DNA from: Leptospira ellinghausenii
Lineage (GTDB): Bacteria; Spirochaetota; Leptospiria; Leptospirales; Leptospiraceae
Assembly (NCBI RefSeq): GCF_003114815.1
Contig: NZ_BFAZ01000012.1
Coordinates: forward strand, 879-64,482
Direction of reading: 5' to 3'
Length of the DNA stretch: 63,604 bases
The notes beneath the pieces are model-generated. The model searched no databases. It had not been told where the DNA came from and was given only the letters and a program-made list of their open reading frames with translations. The position numbers and the translations under genes are program-made. Below are positions 29,340-39,085 of this stretch, piece by piece. Numbering within the stretch: position 1 is the first letter of the stretch; each line of letters begins with the position of its first letter.

Positions 29340-30378
29340 TTGACGAACCTCCTAATTTAATTTTACTTTCGGAGTCTAACAGGAAATTCGATTCAAATAC
29401 TAATTCATCACCTTCAACTAATCCTTCCAAAATTTCATAGAAGTCATCGGTTTCCATTCCAGTCTTGACCATAACTGGAGTAAACTCCGTTGTGGAAATT
29501 TTCTTGTAGACTAATTTATGTTTACCTGTATTCAGAACCGCCGATTTAGGAATCGAAAGAGTTTTTTTCAAAGAAATGGAAATTTCGATATTTCCAAACA
29601 TTTCCGGTTTAAGTAAGTTCTCCTTATCAACGACGTAAGAGCGAAATCGAAGGGTCCTGTTTTTTTCATTTAATATGGAATCTATACTCTGAATTTTACC
29701 TTTAAATACTTTGTCAGGGAAGGAATCGACTTTCAAATTTACTATCTGACCTTTCTTTACAAAGTTAATATCAGATTCATAAATTGAGGAGTATATATAA
29801 GCTTTGCCATTCTTACTCCCCAAAATCAATTCATCTGGATTTCGGGTAGCATTTCCCCATTCGGCTATTTGAGAATCGGAGAGGCCTAGTTGTTTGAGCC
29901 GAACTATGCTTGAACTGACAAGCGAATTCGATAATGTTGTTGGATTCTCTGCGAGCAACTTCGTAGCCTTTCGAGCTTCTCGAAATTCTAAGATTGCTGT
30001 ATACAGCTCTGGATCATAAGCCACTCTAGAATAGGCCATGATTGACTTGGAAAGATTTCTGATTTCCGCCTTTGTAGTTTTGATTCCGATTAAGATTTGT
30101 TTCTCTTCCGACAGTGAGATCATATTCTCTTCCTTAGGATCTCTCAAAACGGAAGTTTCATCGTTATGCTCATGTGATGCAAGATGGTTTGATTTAGAGG
30201 ACGAAACTGTTTTTTCCTTCTTTACCAAGGACATATTACATATAGGACATTGACCGGGTCTATCGGAAGTATAGGTCGTGTGCATGGGACAATACCAGGT
30301 TTCTTTTTCTTTCTTACATAATTGCAAGAAAGAGAATATCAGAAATATTACGATGATAGAAATTGATTTCTTTTTCAT
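29323..30378 (-). CDS. cusB: CusB-type periplasmic adaptor, first copy
   Basis: A 351-residue membrane fusion protein. A signal/lipobox-like segment ends at FLQLCKK. The metal-binding segment WYCPMHTTYTSDRPGQ, CPICNMSLV is at residues 32-58, so it is N-terminal here and central in the second CusB. The adaptor region follows (TTKAEIRNLSKSIMAY, YIYSSIYESDINFVKKG). It overlaps cusA by 17 bases and follows cusC by 1 base, a tight operon. Confidence 0.88.
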   Translation of the reverse strand: MKKKSISIIVIFLIFSFLQLCKKEKETWYCPMHTTYTSDRPGQCPICNMSLVKKEKTVSSSKSNHLASHEHNDETSVLRDPKEENMISLSEEKQILIGIKTTKAEIRNLSKSIMAYSRVAYDPELYTAILEFREARKATKLLAENPTTLSNSLVSSSIVRLKQLGLSDSQIAEWGNATRNPDELILGSKNGKAYIYSSIYESDINFVKKGQIVNLKVDSFPDKVFKGKIQSIDSILNEKNRTLRFRSYVVDKENLLKPEMFGNIEISISLKKTLSIPKSAVLNTGKHKLVYKKISTTEFTPVMVKTGMETDDFYEILEGLVEGDELVFESNFLLDSESKIKLGGSSNEHSH

Positions 30379-30379
30379 A

Positions 30380-31708
30380 TTAATTGTTTTTTGCCTTAAG
30401 TAGAGAGTCGGTGAGTTCCAAAATCAGAATTACAGTTAGATCTTTCTTTTCTTTCACTTCCTCGAGCATGACGTATGCCTTCAATAAATCAATTTTAGAC
30501 GCCAATGCTTCAATTAGATTACTGCTACCACTTGCATAACCAGCCGATGAAGCTGATAAACTCTTGTTCAATTCGGGTATTAATTTATTTTCATATAATT
30601 CAATTTGAGATTCCAACGACTCAAATGTTAAAAGTAATTTATCAAAGTTTGATTCTAAAAAGAGTTTATTTTTCTCCAGCTCGAAACTTTTGGATTTCGT
30701 ATTTTCATTCGAACGTTCCGCTAAATCATGTGCTGAAAAAAAAGACCAAACGGGAACACGAACATTTATTCCGACTGAAAATAAATCTCCTCTATATTCT
30801 GTTTGATCCATTACTTGATAATTCAGTGGCCCATCGTCTACTGCAATAATTTGATTTCGGCGGCGCATGTATGCAAAGAAAAGTTCTGTATCAGGAGCAT
30901 GAAGAAGGCTAGAAAGTTTACTTTCGTTCTTAGCACGTTCAACGGCAACCGAAGATAGTTTGTAATTGGGGTTTTCAGTTAGGTTAAGCCTTAGATTTGC
31001 TTTATTTGTTTTAATAAATAAATGTTTTTCACTGAGATATTTGGTTAAGTCTGTTTCTAAAATTTTTGTTAGACTAACAGAATCGCTTACATAATAAGAT
31101 AAAAACGCCTTTGCATTGTCTTTATCTCGAGTTAGTTCAATTTGTCGGTCTAGTGAGATTGTTCCTTCGATTTGCAGTTTAAGTGTTTTATCTAGAGCAG
31201 AACTCCCAGTGGCAAAATTGGAAGCAGAAATAACTTTTTGGCTCTCTAAAGTCTTTTGAATCTGGCTGTTTAAATTAATTTTTAAGTTCGCACTTCTAAA
31301 TCGAATTAATTGGGAGAGATACTCTAACAAAAATTGATTTTTTCGAGATTTGGAAAAATGTAAAAACTCAATTTCCTCAAGTTTCCTCACTTTCCCCTGC
31401 AAAGTCAACCTTCCCGGAAAAGGGATCTCCTGAGAAATGCTATACTCAATGCCTGTCATACTTGGTGTATCATATGCCCTGTTGTTAAGGGAGTAAGATC
31501 TCGTTGGATAGTTGCGAAACGAAATCCCTATTTTCGGATCAGGGTATGTGGTCTCATGGCCTGCATTCGCATGTTTGGATTTTAGCTCTGCATCCAGCGC
31601 GCGAATTTCAGGATGAGAAGAAATTAAAGAATCCAAGAAAGGCTCAATTTCTTGCCCCTTAATAGACGTCGCAAATTGTAAAATCGAAATAATAACCAGA
31701 CGCTTCAT
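30380..31708 (-). CDS. cusC: Outer membrane efflux protein (CusC/TolC-type)
   Basis: A 442-residue OEP-family protein starting at MKRLVIISILQF. That ATG is preceded by GGAGG at ideal spacing, so I prefer it to an ATG 21 bases upstream. A signal peptide of about 18 residues comes first. Long helices with Leu/Ser-rich heptads, plus the pattern SAGYASGSSNLIEALASKIDLL near the end, are typical of TolC-like channels. It forms the outer membrane exit of the CusCBA pump and heads the operon with cusB and cusA. Confidence 0.85.
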   Translation of the reverse strand: MKRLVIISILQFATSIKGQEIEPFLDSLISSHPEIRALDAELKSKHANAGHETTYPDPKIGISFRNYPTRSYSLNNRAYDTPSMTGIEYSISQEIPFPGRLTLQGKVRKLEEIEFLHFSKSRKNQFLLEYLSQLIRFRSANLKINLNSQIQKTLESQKVISASNFATGSSALDKTLKLQIEGTISLDRQIELTRDKDNAKAFLSYYVSDSVSLTKILETDLTKYLSEKHLFIKTNKANLRLNLTENPNYKLSSVAVERAKNESKLSSLLHAPDTELFFAYMRRRNQIIAVDDGPLNYQVMDQTEYRGDLFSVGINVRVPVWSFFSAHDLAERSNENTKSKSFELEKNKLFLESNFDKLLLTFESLESQIELYENKLIPELNKSLSASSAGYASGSSNLIEALASKIDLLKAYVMLEEVKEKKDLTVILILELTDSLLKAKNN

Positions 31709-31774
31709 CAAAATCCTCCAGTGAAACATACATAATCAACTTAACAGACTAAAAGTCAGTGTGTGAGAATATAT

Positions 31775-32140
31775 TCAGAGAAGTAGATGAATCGTTTCTA
31801 AATATGAATCGTCTGAATTTCTTAATCGTATTTTTGGTACAAAGACAAATTCAAGAAGGGGTTTTTCTAAGTCAAAACTTACATAAGTTGAAGTGATAAA
31901 AGTAAGCTGAGCAAAAAATATACTTACGAAATCAGAAGCAGATTTAGAAATAATAACAGGTTTCGACTTGGCACACTCACAACTATCTTTGGCTGTTTGA
32001 TTTTCTTGATGGCACTTAAGAATACTTTTTTTAACATTGGCTTTGGTGAGATGACAAATTCCAGTAAGCTTCATTTGATCGCTACAATCCGAGCCAAAAG
32101 GAATAGCAATCATTAGAAATAGAACCAGAAACCTACGCAT
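31775..32140 (-). CDS. Small exported Cys-rich protein heading the cus run
   Basis: A 121-residue protein. The signal peptide is about 1-20, ending near GSDCSD. Cys-rich segments CHLTKANVKKSILKCHQ and SCECAKSK follow, with a second hydrophobic strand near 72-88. The arrangement suggests a periplasmic or lipid-anchored metal-binding protein or sensor. It is the first gene of the cusCBA run, 66 bases before cusC. No family recognised. RBS poor, so the start is uncertain. Confidence 0.5.
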   Translation of the reverse strand: MRRFLVLFLMIAIPFGSDCSDQMKLTGICHLTKANVKKSILKCHQENQTAKDSCECAKSKPVIISKSASDFVSIFFAQLTFITSTYVSFDLEKPLLEFVFVPKIRLRNSDDSYLETIHLLL

Positions 32141-32154
32141 GGTGTTAGTATGTG

Positions 32155-32193
32155 GATGTTTCTGGAATTTGGCAACAAATTTTCAGAAACATC
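32155..32193. promoter_or_regulatory. Inverted repeat upstream of the cusCBA run
   Basis: GATGTTTCTG and CAGAAACATC (10-bp perfect arms, inner AATTT/AAATT also pairing) lie 15-53 bases before the first gene. The place and symmetry suit an operator for metal control or the 5' leader hairpin of the run. Confidence 0.45.
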
Positions 32194-32547
32194 TTAGAAA
32201 TTTTTAAGACTATAAAGTAACTTTGAACAATTAGGTATTTTGGAGAGTATTTAGTTTGGAACCGTTTATTACATCAGGATGCCATCGTGAAATTGTTAAT
32301 TTAAAGAATTGACATCTAAAGATAGAAGAGATTTTCCTATATGCTACATTTTGATCCAAGTTTGTTTATCTTTTATGCTCTGGCCGATTTATATACTCGT
32401 AGATCACTTTTCGTTTTAGTTGCGTTATTATCTACAAACTCTGTTAGGAAATATTTGGAGAGTTTTATTTCCTAATTGCATGTTTTCCATTTGTATTAGC
32501 CCCAACAGGATCATTAAAGTATGAAAGTACCTTACAAACGAATTGAG

Positions 32548-32618
32548 ATTAAACTAAAGTTAACTTGCAATTTCTGCATACCCAGGATTATTATTTTTCA
32601 AGTTAACTTTAGTTTAAT
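32548..32618. repeat. 20-bp perfect inverted repeat in an 800-bp gene-free gap
   Basis: The arm at 32548-32567 (ATTAAACTAAAGTTAACTTG) is exactly complementary to 32599-32618, with a 31-base loop. Short outer arms GTACCTT and AAGGTAC also pair (32526-32532 and 32633-32639). The surrounding 32194-32959 holds no gene I can support. It could be a MITE-like relic, an operator or a replication structure. Confidence 0.55.
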
Positions 32619-32959
32619 TTTCTTTCTGATGAAGGTACGATTGTGCATCAATTAGTTCCATCTATTTCAGTTAACTTACACGTTCGCTCATACAAAACCC
32701 GGAATATTTTGTTTATAAAAATTAGTCTGTATTTTCCAAATGTTTTTTTGAGAATCCTTTCCTACCTAACTTTCGATTTACATCCTTCAAGACAAAACCA
32801 ATAGTATAGACATTGGCTCTCATTAGTCTTCCTTTCACTAATTGATCTGTACATTCGTCCGATCAATAAATCCTTCTCAAAGGAAGCAAAACTTTGAAAC
32901 TACCTAATAATACTTTTGGTTTCCGTATTCTTAATATTGAAGGTTATCTGTTGTTCCAC

Positions 32960-33514
32960 CTAACTCCCAAACATAGGCCGAAGTCTCACCGTAAAATTTT
33001 CCCAAAAGATCCGATCCTGTTTGGTCAAACTCTCTGGTCCAAGGGCCGACTGGATCCGAATGCGAGTGGATGGTGCCAATTGGTTTGTCCAATGCAAAAA
33101 CTCTTTCCAAACATCCAAAGGATTCTTTGTACTTATGTTATGTACTTTTGTTGTACTAGGTACAAAAGGAACTGCTGAAACTTCCGAATCTGCCTTGGAT
33201 TTTTGTAAGGGAGCACTCGTCTTTGTTTCCACTTCCGGTTCGGATACAATTCCTAAGCAGTAAGACAATTCACGTCTCCTTCCATCGAAGGAAAGTTGTG
33301 CGATATAGTTTCGTTTTCGAAGTTTGGAGATCATGCGAGAGATGGTATCGGGTTTTTTCCCAAGCAGTTTCGCAAAGTAAGTATTCGATGCAAAACACCC
33401 TTTCGCCAATGTTAACGATCGAATTTCTGAAAGCAGATACTTTTCAGAAACACTCAAATCCACAAGGCATTCAATCTCCCTGGGAATCCAAATTCCTGTT
33501 CGGTTGGTTTTCAT
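32960..33514 (-). CDS. HTH plasmid replication/partition-type protein, copy 1
   Basis: A protein of about 184 residues starting at MKTNRTGIWIPREIE, preceded by AGAAGGAA; an upstream ATG (33541) is less likely because the paralogue starts at the same place. It carries a winged-helix domain: WIPREIE, LSVSEKYLLSEIRSL, FASNTYFAKLLGKKPDTISRMISKLRKRNYI. A 60-residue Ser/Thr-rich linker and a C-terminal helix region follow. The paralogue at 39704-40234 shares the whole N-terminal block. Similar proteins sit beside parAB on Leptospira plasmids, so a replication or copy-control role is likely but unproven. Confidence 0.65.
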   Translation of the reverse strand: MKTNRTGIWIPREIECLVDLSVSEKYLLSEIRSLTLAKGCFASNTYFAKLLGKKPDTISRMISKLRKRNYIAQLSFDGRRRELSYCLGIVSEPEVETKTSAPLQKSKADSEVSAVPFVPSTTKVHNISTKNPLDVWKEFLHWTNQLAPSTRIRIQSALGPESLTKQDRIFWENFTVRLRPMFGS

Positions 33515-34267
33515 TTTAGGTTCCTTCTTCCAAATGAACACTGACTCCGGCTACGAGCATCTGGTCGTTTCTATGCCAATGCATTCATCGAACGCATACC
33601 TCCCCTACTCTACTTGCCATTGGTTTTTCAAAATGAGACAAACCTTCGGTCCAAGTAAAATCGAGAGATGGGAAAGTTCTTTCGAACGTTCCGTCGGAAC
33701 TTTTTTTAAGAATTCCGAGTTAAGTCAAAACGGCTATGTGGTAGAGCCGTGTCCGGCAGTGTCCACCGAACGATCCCTAAATGTACCGATGTCGATAAAC
33801 TGTCAATAAGTAAAAGAGACATAAATCTGAAATTTTCACTGTGACCCAAACGAAAGTTCGGAGGTGGTGCAAAGGTGAGTTGGTTTTGAAGGAGAAATTT
33901 GCCCTGGTTGGCTACCACACCTTCCAGGGCGTTTGACTTAACCCGATTAAGGATTACTTACAAACAACCCTAACCGAAGTACCAAAACAGTACAAGCATT
34001 TTTTTTGTTAAAAACGTCGGTAAGCCTAGTTCGTTTGCGGCCGTTATTTGAGTCACTGAATCAGAAGGGCACCTCACATTAGTTAGTATTTATGAAATGG
34101 ATTTTCGATGTGACCGCGCTTTCCGCTCCAATCTTTCCGAATCAAAATTAAAATCATAATCGGATTCTTTACCGGAAAGGATTTCCGCTGCAATCGCTGG
34201 CGCATAAGCTCTCACTCAGCATGGAAGTTGAAACGATTTTTTATCCATTACGTGATCTCGCAATGGA
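33515..34267. other. Gene-free gap, more GC-rich than its surroundings
   Basis: No coding frame here looks real; the open frames are shadows on both strands. The stretch just before the HTH protein is visibly richer in G and C, like the leader before its paralogue at 39400-39703. Both may hold copy-control or origin sequences. An inverted attC-arm relic sits at 34012-34036. Confidence 0.4.
34012..34036 (+). repeat. Inverted relic of an attC-like arm
   Basis: The reverse complement reads AACGAACTAGGCTTACCGACGTT. This matches the conserved left arm of site A5 (4502-4524) except for one small change and insertion, and is also close to 60747-60770. It lies in the opposite orientation to the arrays and outside them, so it seems to be debris from a former cassette junction. 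Confidence 0.5.
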
Positions 34268-34564
34268 TTACTTTTTATTCTCTGGCAAACAAACAATCCG
34301 ATTGCAATCCGCAATACAACCTTGGCGTGCCGACTCCAGAGATTTCCCCCGGTTCGTATACACATACACCGAACTTGTACAATTTGACATACACTCTTGT
34401 TTCTCTTTGCAGTTCATGTTACCATTCCCACTGTATGACTCATAAAATGGATGAACCGGTGCTTCCTTGGAAAAATCAATTGGCCCATTTCCTTTCTGTT
34501 TGTCCGAAAAAACGGCAAGTGGGTATAGAAAAACGAGGATTGGAAGAAGGATGCATTGTTTCAT
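34268..34564 (-). CDS. Small exported cysteine-rich protein
   Basis: A 98-residue protein. The signal peptide is 1-20 (ILLPILVFLYPLAVFSD). The mature part has five cysteines (CKEKQECMSNC, GCIADC, then IVC), suggesting disulfides. It is followed upstream by another small exported gene of similar style (34662-35162). No family recognised. Confidence 0.5.
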   Translation of the reverse strand: MKQCILLPILVFLYPLAVFSDKQKGNGPIDFSKEAPVHPFYESYSGNGNMNCKEKQECMSNCTSSVYVYTNRGKSLESARQGCIADCNRIVCLPENKK

Positions 34565-34661
34565 AAGTTGTTCTCCGGTTTTCCTTATTTGTTTGAAGTT
34601 ACGGCTTTCTCTTGGTCTTTCGAGGAAACGGTTTTTCGCTCTCCATCATTTCCAGTCCGAC

Positions 34662-35162
34662 CTATAGATATGAAATGATACCGCAGATATCAGGTTTTCC
34701 TTCAAAGTCAATTGTAAGTATCTGACCAACAACAGAACAAGACACCTTATGGGTGATACCTTTGCAGGGGGCATCCAATGGTTTTAACAAACTATACTCA
34801 ACTTCATTGTCGCTGATGATTTTAATAAAACCTGATATCTTTCGGATTCCATATTTTTTAGCCATCATGGTTCCTTCTTCATAAGTAATTGTATATTCGA
34901 TATTCTCTCCATCGAACGTATATTCTACTAAAGTATTTGGGTTTTCAATCACACCCTTTCCTTTTAAAAGATCCATTACTTACTTCCATGATTTTGCCTG
35001 TTTCACTATTTCGCAGGGGTGATCCTTTTTGTTTTTTAAACAAGAAGGGTATTCTTTTTCGTTACCTTTTCTATAGACTTCACATTTACCGCTATCAATC
35101 TCTTTCGATATGAGAGGTTGTATGGATAAAACCAAAACAAGAAATAATATATATACTTTCAC
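34662..35162 (-). pseudogene. Small exported protein gene split by an in-frame TAA
   Basis: From ATG at 35162 the frame encodes a signal peptide (YILFLVLVLSIQPLISKE) and a Cys-containing segment ending KQAKSWK, then TAA at 34980-34982. Two codons later, in the same frame, it continues as MDLLKGKGVIENPN and runs 104 residues to 34662. The whole would be about 165 residues. Either the gene is broken by a nonsense change, or the second half is made separately from the ATG at 34976. I favour a broken gene, because the second half alone has no export signal. Confidence 0.55.
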
Positions 35163-35431
35163 AGGATTCCCAAAATAATTAATTTCTATGTAAAGAAATA
35201 TCTCCCAATCGAATTTAGCATCCTTTTGGTATTGTAACTTCCTGAAATTGATTTCATATCAGTATTCTTTCGCATAATCTAGAGATTTATTATTAGCCTT
35301 GGTCAATTAACAATTGAGTAAATGTCTATGTTTTCAGATTTTTTATTGCATTGTTCGAGTTTATAAGCATTTTAAAAACATTCCGTGTAGACTTGGTCTA
35401 GGCTATTTCCATCGGGATTCACAATTGGATT

Positions 35432-35569
35432 TTAAATCAAACCACCAATACAAAAATCTCGGAATCGTTTTTTCGCATCGTATTTGCATTTTTCTTCGCT
35501 ATTATTTCTGCAGTTTAACAAAATTGAGATTTGGATTGCAAACAGGAAAATCAGAACTAGCAATTTCAT
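35432..35569 (-). CDS. Possible 45-residue lipoprotein
   Basis: From ATG at 35569: MKLLVLIFLFAIQISILLNC, a typical spirochaete lipoprotein signal, then 25 charged residues to the stop. It may be the start of a truncated gene. No clear RBS. Confidence 0.3.
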   Translation of the reverse strand: MKLLVLIFLFAIQISILLNCRNNSEEKCKYDAKKRFRDFCIGGLI

Positions 35570-35754
35570 GGTTTCGCAAGTTAAACTTAGGTAAAAAAAT
35601 CTTACAATCCAAAAACAAAGGTTACTTTGAATAGAAAGATGAATGGCGGATTTCCTAGTATCCTCCCAAGGTATCACCGTGATCCTTTGGTTTTTTGCTC
35701 TCCAGAAGAATTAAAATTTGAATTTATTCTGATTTCATTCTAAGTTGGTTTTCA

Positions 35755-36489
35755 ATGAGAATTATCACTTCGGCAAGTTTGAAAGGTGGCGTTTCCAAAA
35801 GCACAATTTCTATTTTTTTGGCATTGGCAATCAGCCAATTGAAGAAAAAAGTTTTAGTGATCGACTTGGACCCTCAGTCATATTCCCTTACTGACTTTTT
35901 CCTTCGTGATCTTTCCATCGAAGAAATTGATAAAAAAAATGCCTACCAAGCCTTTTCCGATCGTAAACAATTAAAAGAATGTATGTTTCAGTCTCAAGGG
36001 ATCACGGTGATACCTTGCTCTCCGGATTTACAAGATTTAGGATCCGAAACTCAAAATGATCCGGGTTTACTCCTTCGTTCCAAAAAGGAAATTTCTGCTT
36101 TGCCTTTTGACTATGTCATCATCGACACTCCACCATCTCCAGTATATGAATTCAAAATTGGACTCTATGCCGCCGACATTGTTCTCTCTCCACTCACGTA
36201 TGATCGTTGGAGTTTGTCTGGTCTTCTTAAAGCCAAAAAACAAGTGGAACTCATTGGTCGATCAGGATTAAAAACTCCGAAACACATTGCTGTTCCTTCT
36301 ATGGTTTCTGAGAAAACTAAAGATGATGTTGTCGACATCCTAAAAGAAGGGAAATTTAAATACACAAAATCGTTTATCACAAGATCGGCCGCTGTGCAAT
36401 CGTCGATCATGAAAGGCAATCTTCTCAAATCAGGATCCAAATCCGAACAAGAATTTAGTTCCTTAGCAAGTGAGGTGATTTCTTTATGA
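35755..36489 (+). CDS. parA: ParA-family partition ATPase
   Basis: A 244-residue ATPase. The deviant Walker A motif is KGGVSKST at 10-17 (usual KGGVGKTT; the signature Lys is kept). A Walker A' strand VLVIDLDPQ is near 33-41, and VIIDTPPS near 122. It moves replicon copies apart by binding DNA non-specifically and responding to ParB. The stop overlaps the parB start by 4 bases (ATGA), so the two are coupled. It shows that this segment is, or was, an independent replicon. Confidence 0.88.
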   Translation: MRIITSASLKGGVSKSTISIFLALAISQLKKKVLVIDLDPQSYSLTDFFLRDLSIEEIDKKNAYQAFSDRKQLKECMFQSQGITVIPCSPDLQDLGSETQNDPGLLLRSKKEISALPFDYVIIDTPPSPVYEFKIGLYAADIVLSPLTYDRWSLSGLLKAKKQVELIGRSGLKTPKHIAVPSMVSEKTKDDVVDILKEGKFKYTKSFITRSAAVQSSIMKGNLLKSGSKSEQEFSSLASEVISL

Positions 36490-37346
36490 GTGCAAAAACA
36501 AAAAAGTCTGCCATGTTCGAGTCCCTTGGACAGAACATTTTAGTATCCAATAAGGATTCCTTTTCACTCCAAAACCAAACAAACAAAAACTGGGAACTGA
36601 GTCCTGTTCGAAATGCCAATGTTTCGGAACTTCTCGACCATCCCGATAACATCAAGTTCTTTGACTATTGGGATAAATCCAAAAAAGAAGATGAATTGGC
36701 TTGGTCACGTTTTGTCGACCGAATCAAAAAGGGGGGAATCCATGATCCTCTCATCGTATTTGGTCCAAGAGCAAACGCCGTTGGATTTTCTTTAAAACCA
36801 AACACTCTTATTACTGGCCACCGCCGTAAAAAAGCCCTGAAGGAACTCGGCATCACAGAAGCACCAGTTCGTTACATCGAAGGAAAAATCACCCTTCGGG
36901 AATTAGAAGTTTTGATGTTGTCGGACAACTTTGACAGACGGCAAATCAAAGACCCGGCACAAGTCATCTACATCTTAGTGAATCTTTTTCCCGACACATT
37001 CCAAAAAGATAATCGTGGTGGAGATTTATCGTCAAAGGATAGCAAAACTCTTGCCGAGATTTCAAAAACACATGGAATCTCTGTTCCTCAACTGAAACGT
37101 TACAAGGCCGTTTACAGAGAAGCCTTACGTCTGGCACAAGGTGCAAAACAATCTAATCCTGGACCAACCGAATTCAAACAAGCCCTAAAAAACTTGGCAA
37201 ACAAACGAAAGGCCACTCCCAAACAAAAACCAAAAGTGGACATCAAATCACAGTTTCTGAAGAAGTTTCCATTTTTACATTCCAAACTGACGAAAGCGGA
37301 ACAAACAAAACTATTTCAAGCCATCGAAAAAATGGTCAATGTATAG
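36486..37346 (+). CDS. parB: ParB-family partition protein
   Basis: A 286-residue protein. The ParB/Srx N-domain has LITGHRRKKALKELGI near 103-118 (CTP-binding GxRR box) and VLMLSDNFDRRQIKDPAQVI. The middle helix-turn-helix region is SKTHGISVPQLKRYK. The Lys-rich C-terminus should dimerise. It loads on parS-type sites; I did not find an obvious parS palindrome nearby. Coupled to parA. Confidence 0.87.
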   Translation: MSAKTKKSAMFESLGQNILVSNKDSFSLQNQTNKNWELSPVRNANVSELLDHPDNIKFFDYWDKSKKEDELAWSRFVDRIKKGGIHDPLIVFGPRANAVGFSLKPNTLITGHRRKKALKELGITEAPVRYIEGKITLRELEVLMLSDNFDRRQIKDPAQVIYILVNLFPDTFQKDNRGGDLSSKDSKTLAEISKTHGISVPQLKRYKAVYREALRLAQGAKQSNPGPTEFKQALKNLANKRKATPKQKPKVDIKSQFLKKFPFLHSKLTKAEQTKLFQAIEKMVNV

Positions 37347-37475
37347 AGTTGGAAGTGTGTCTTCTATAAACTAAAAAATACTATCCAAGGGAGTCTGAAT
37401 GAGGCCCGGATTTGATTCGGTTTGTTTCTTTTAAGATATCATGCTCAATTTTTAAAGTCAGAGCGAGGGAGAAAA

Positions 37476-38153
37476 ATGAAAAAGATTTTTGTATTCATAG
37501 TAGTTTCGAAGACCTCTTGTAGTTCGTTGACCTTGGTCTCTCCGGGAATCACTTCGGAACATCGATTGATCTAAAGTTCCAATCTGAAATTTGAAGAATC
37601 TTCCTTTTATGGAACGAATCTGTACCAATTAAATGGCTTCTATTTCGAAAAAGAAAATACGAGCCTGGTTTTAAATGATCCAAATAATATTCATCATTCA
37701 AAGTTTAAGGATCAATTTGAAGCGAATATTTCAGAAGAGGAGACACTAATTCTAGTTGAAGTCTGTTTTGATAAAGATAAATTCAAACAAAAGGCATTGG
37801 ATTTAGATCTATACCAATTTGAACTGAATGGGAATCCTTCGAATGATACATTGGAAGTCATTTATCCATACTCCTTTCTTATAATGGGGAATCGAAACCA
37901 GCTTGAAAGACCAATACTGATCAATGAAAATTATCCGAACCAAAAAAATGTGATCAAAACCGCAGATGAATTTGTGACCTGTTACAGAACATTTTTGAAA
38001 TTTAAGAAAAAATTCCAGAAGGATGGAAAGAATATTCTAAAAATTATGACTCCAAGAAAATCTTTTATATCCTTTGATTTTTACATTCATAATGGAAAAT
38101 TTATCATTCAGAAAAGTAATGATATAGATCTAAAAGTCAAAAGTGAAGTGTAA
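37476..38153 (+). pseudogene. Lipoprotein gene with a premature stop
   Basis: From ATG at 37476 (RBS GAGGGAG) the frame encodes MKKIFVFIVVSKTSCSS, a lipoprotein signal, then meets TAA at 37572-37574. The same frame then stays open for 193 codons to 38153 without another stop, with coding-like composition. One base change therefore separates it from an intact lipoprotein gene of about 225 residues. Family not recognised. Confidence 0.65.
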
Positions 38154-38264
38154 AGACCTCGGGCATTATTACGAGGGAATGCGACGGAATTAATTCGGAT
38201 AAAATCAGCCGGTTCATTTATATGTGAGTTACATTTCTTCTATGGAATTATGTCTCTTTAGTAT

Positions 38265-38323
38265 ATGCTTTTGTATAGAAAGGCACATCGGTAATACTCT
38301 AGATCACTCACATGGTTGACACT
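38265..38323. mobile_element. Solo end of an IS481-family element
   Basis: About 52 of 59 bases match 8079-8137, the left end and last codons of the intact IS481, including the runs GTATAGAAAGGCACATCGGTAA and TAGATCACTCACATGG. No transposase follows. It is a scar left by deletion of a related element. Confidence 0.6.
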
Positions 38324-38565
38324 TAATTTATTAGGGGAGGGGATTTGGCTATAGTATTGAATACTATTTCTGAGAAATTTAATTTGCTTCTATTGTTTAA
38401 AATAATTTGTTCAGAGAATATTTAAGTGGAATTTTGTACTTTTCAAGAACAAATAAGTTAATTGAGAAAAAGGATTAGTTCGTATTTTCGAAATAAATTT
38501 TTCCAAATTGAAAATCCATTATTTCAATTCTTTGAATTCGATATTGTCTGTATGAAGGAACACTC

Positions 38566-39085
38566 TTGCCAGAAAAAACTTTAAATTGCGTTCTGATCAA
38601 TTTTTTTACTATTTTCTCTAATCATTTTTCAATGCTCCTCACCTATATACAAAGAGCATGAAATGGAAGTGATAAACGGTTCCAGTTCGGACTACGGCTA
38701 TCTTCGTTTCAATAATAACCTCAATGATGGAGTCGCGGTGATCCAAACTAAAATTTTCAAAGATCTAACGAAATGCCATGGGGATTACATTTGTTCCGGA
38801 GAGGATCATATCAAGCAATATGCGAACCTTCGTCCCACCAATACTTCTTTTGCGGTTCCCTTAAAAGTTGGTGAGTATTATGCCAATTCGAAACTCATAT
38901 ACAGTGAAATGTCATTTTTTAACTGCAGGAAAAGTGAAGTAACAATTTATCACGGTTTCCGATTCAAAGAAGTCTATGACCCAAACCATCCATCCGATCG
39001 ATACTCGAAAAATATTTGTGAGTTATTAGATCGAAATAAAGTCGTTTGTCCTTCAGTTAAAATTTCCAAAAAAAGGGATCCATGA
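38566..39085 (+). pseudogene. Lipoprotein gene with disrupted signal peptide
   Basis: The body at 38663-39085 is a 140-codon open frame. Just upstream in the same frame is a hydrophobic stretch ending LIIFQCSS, a lipobox with Cys at 38633-38635. This frame lacks a start because TAA and TGA occur at its head. The alternative frame from TTG at 38566, with an AAGGAA RBS, gives LPEKTLNCVLINFFTIFS and would join it after one indel near 38618. The gene looks frameshifted. No family recognised. Confidence 0.5.

Noticed and set aside
38660..38665. ATG at 38663 as a real start of the 140-codon gene
   Set aside because: A lipobox in the same frame lies just upstream, so the body belongs to a longer, broken lipoprotein gene.
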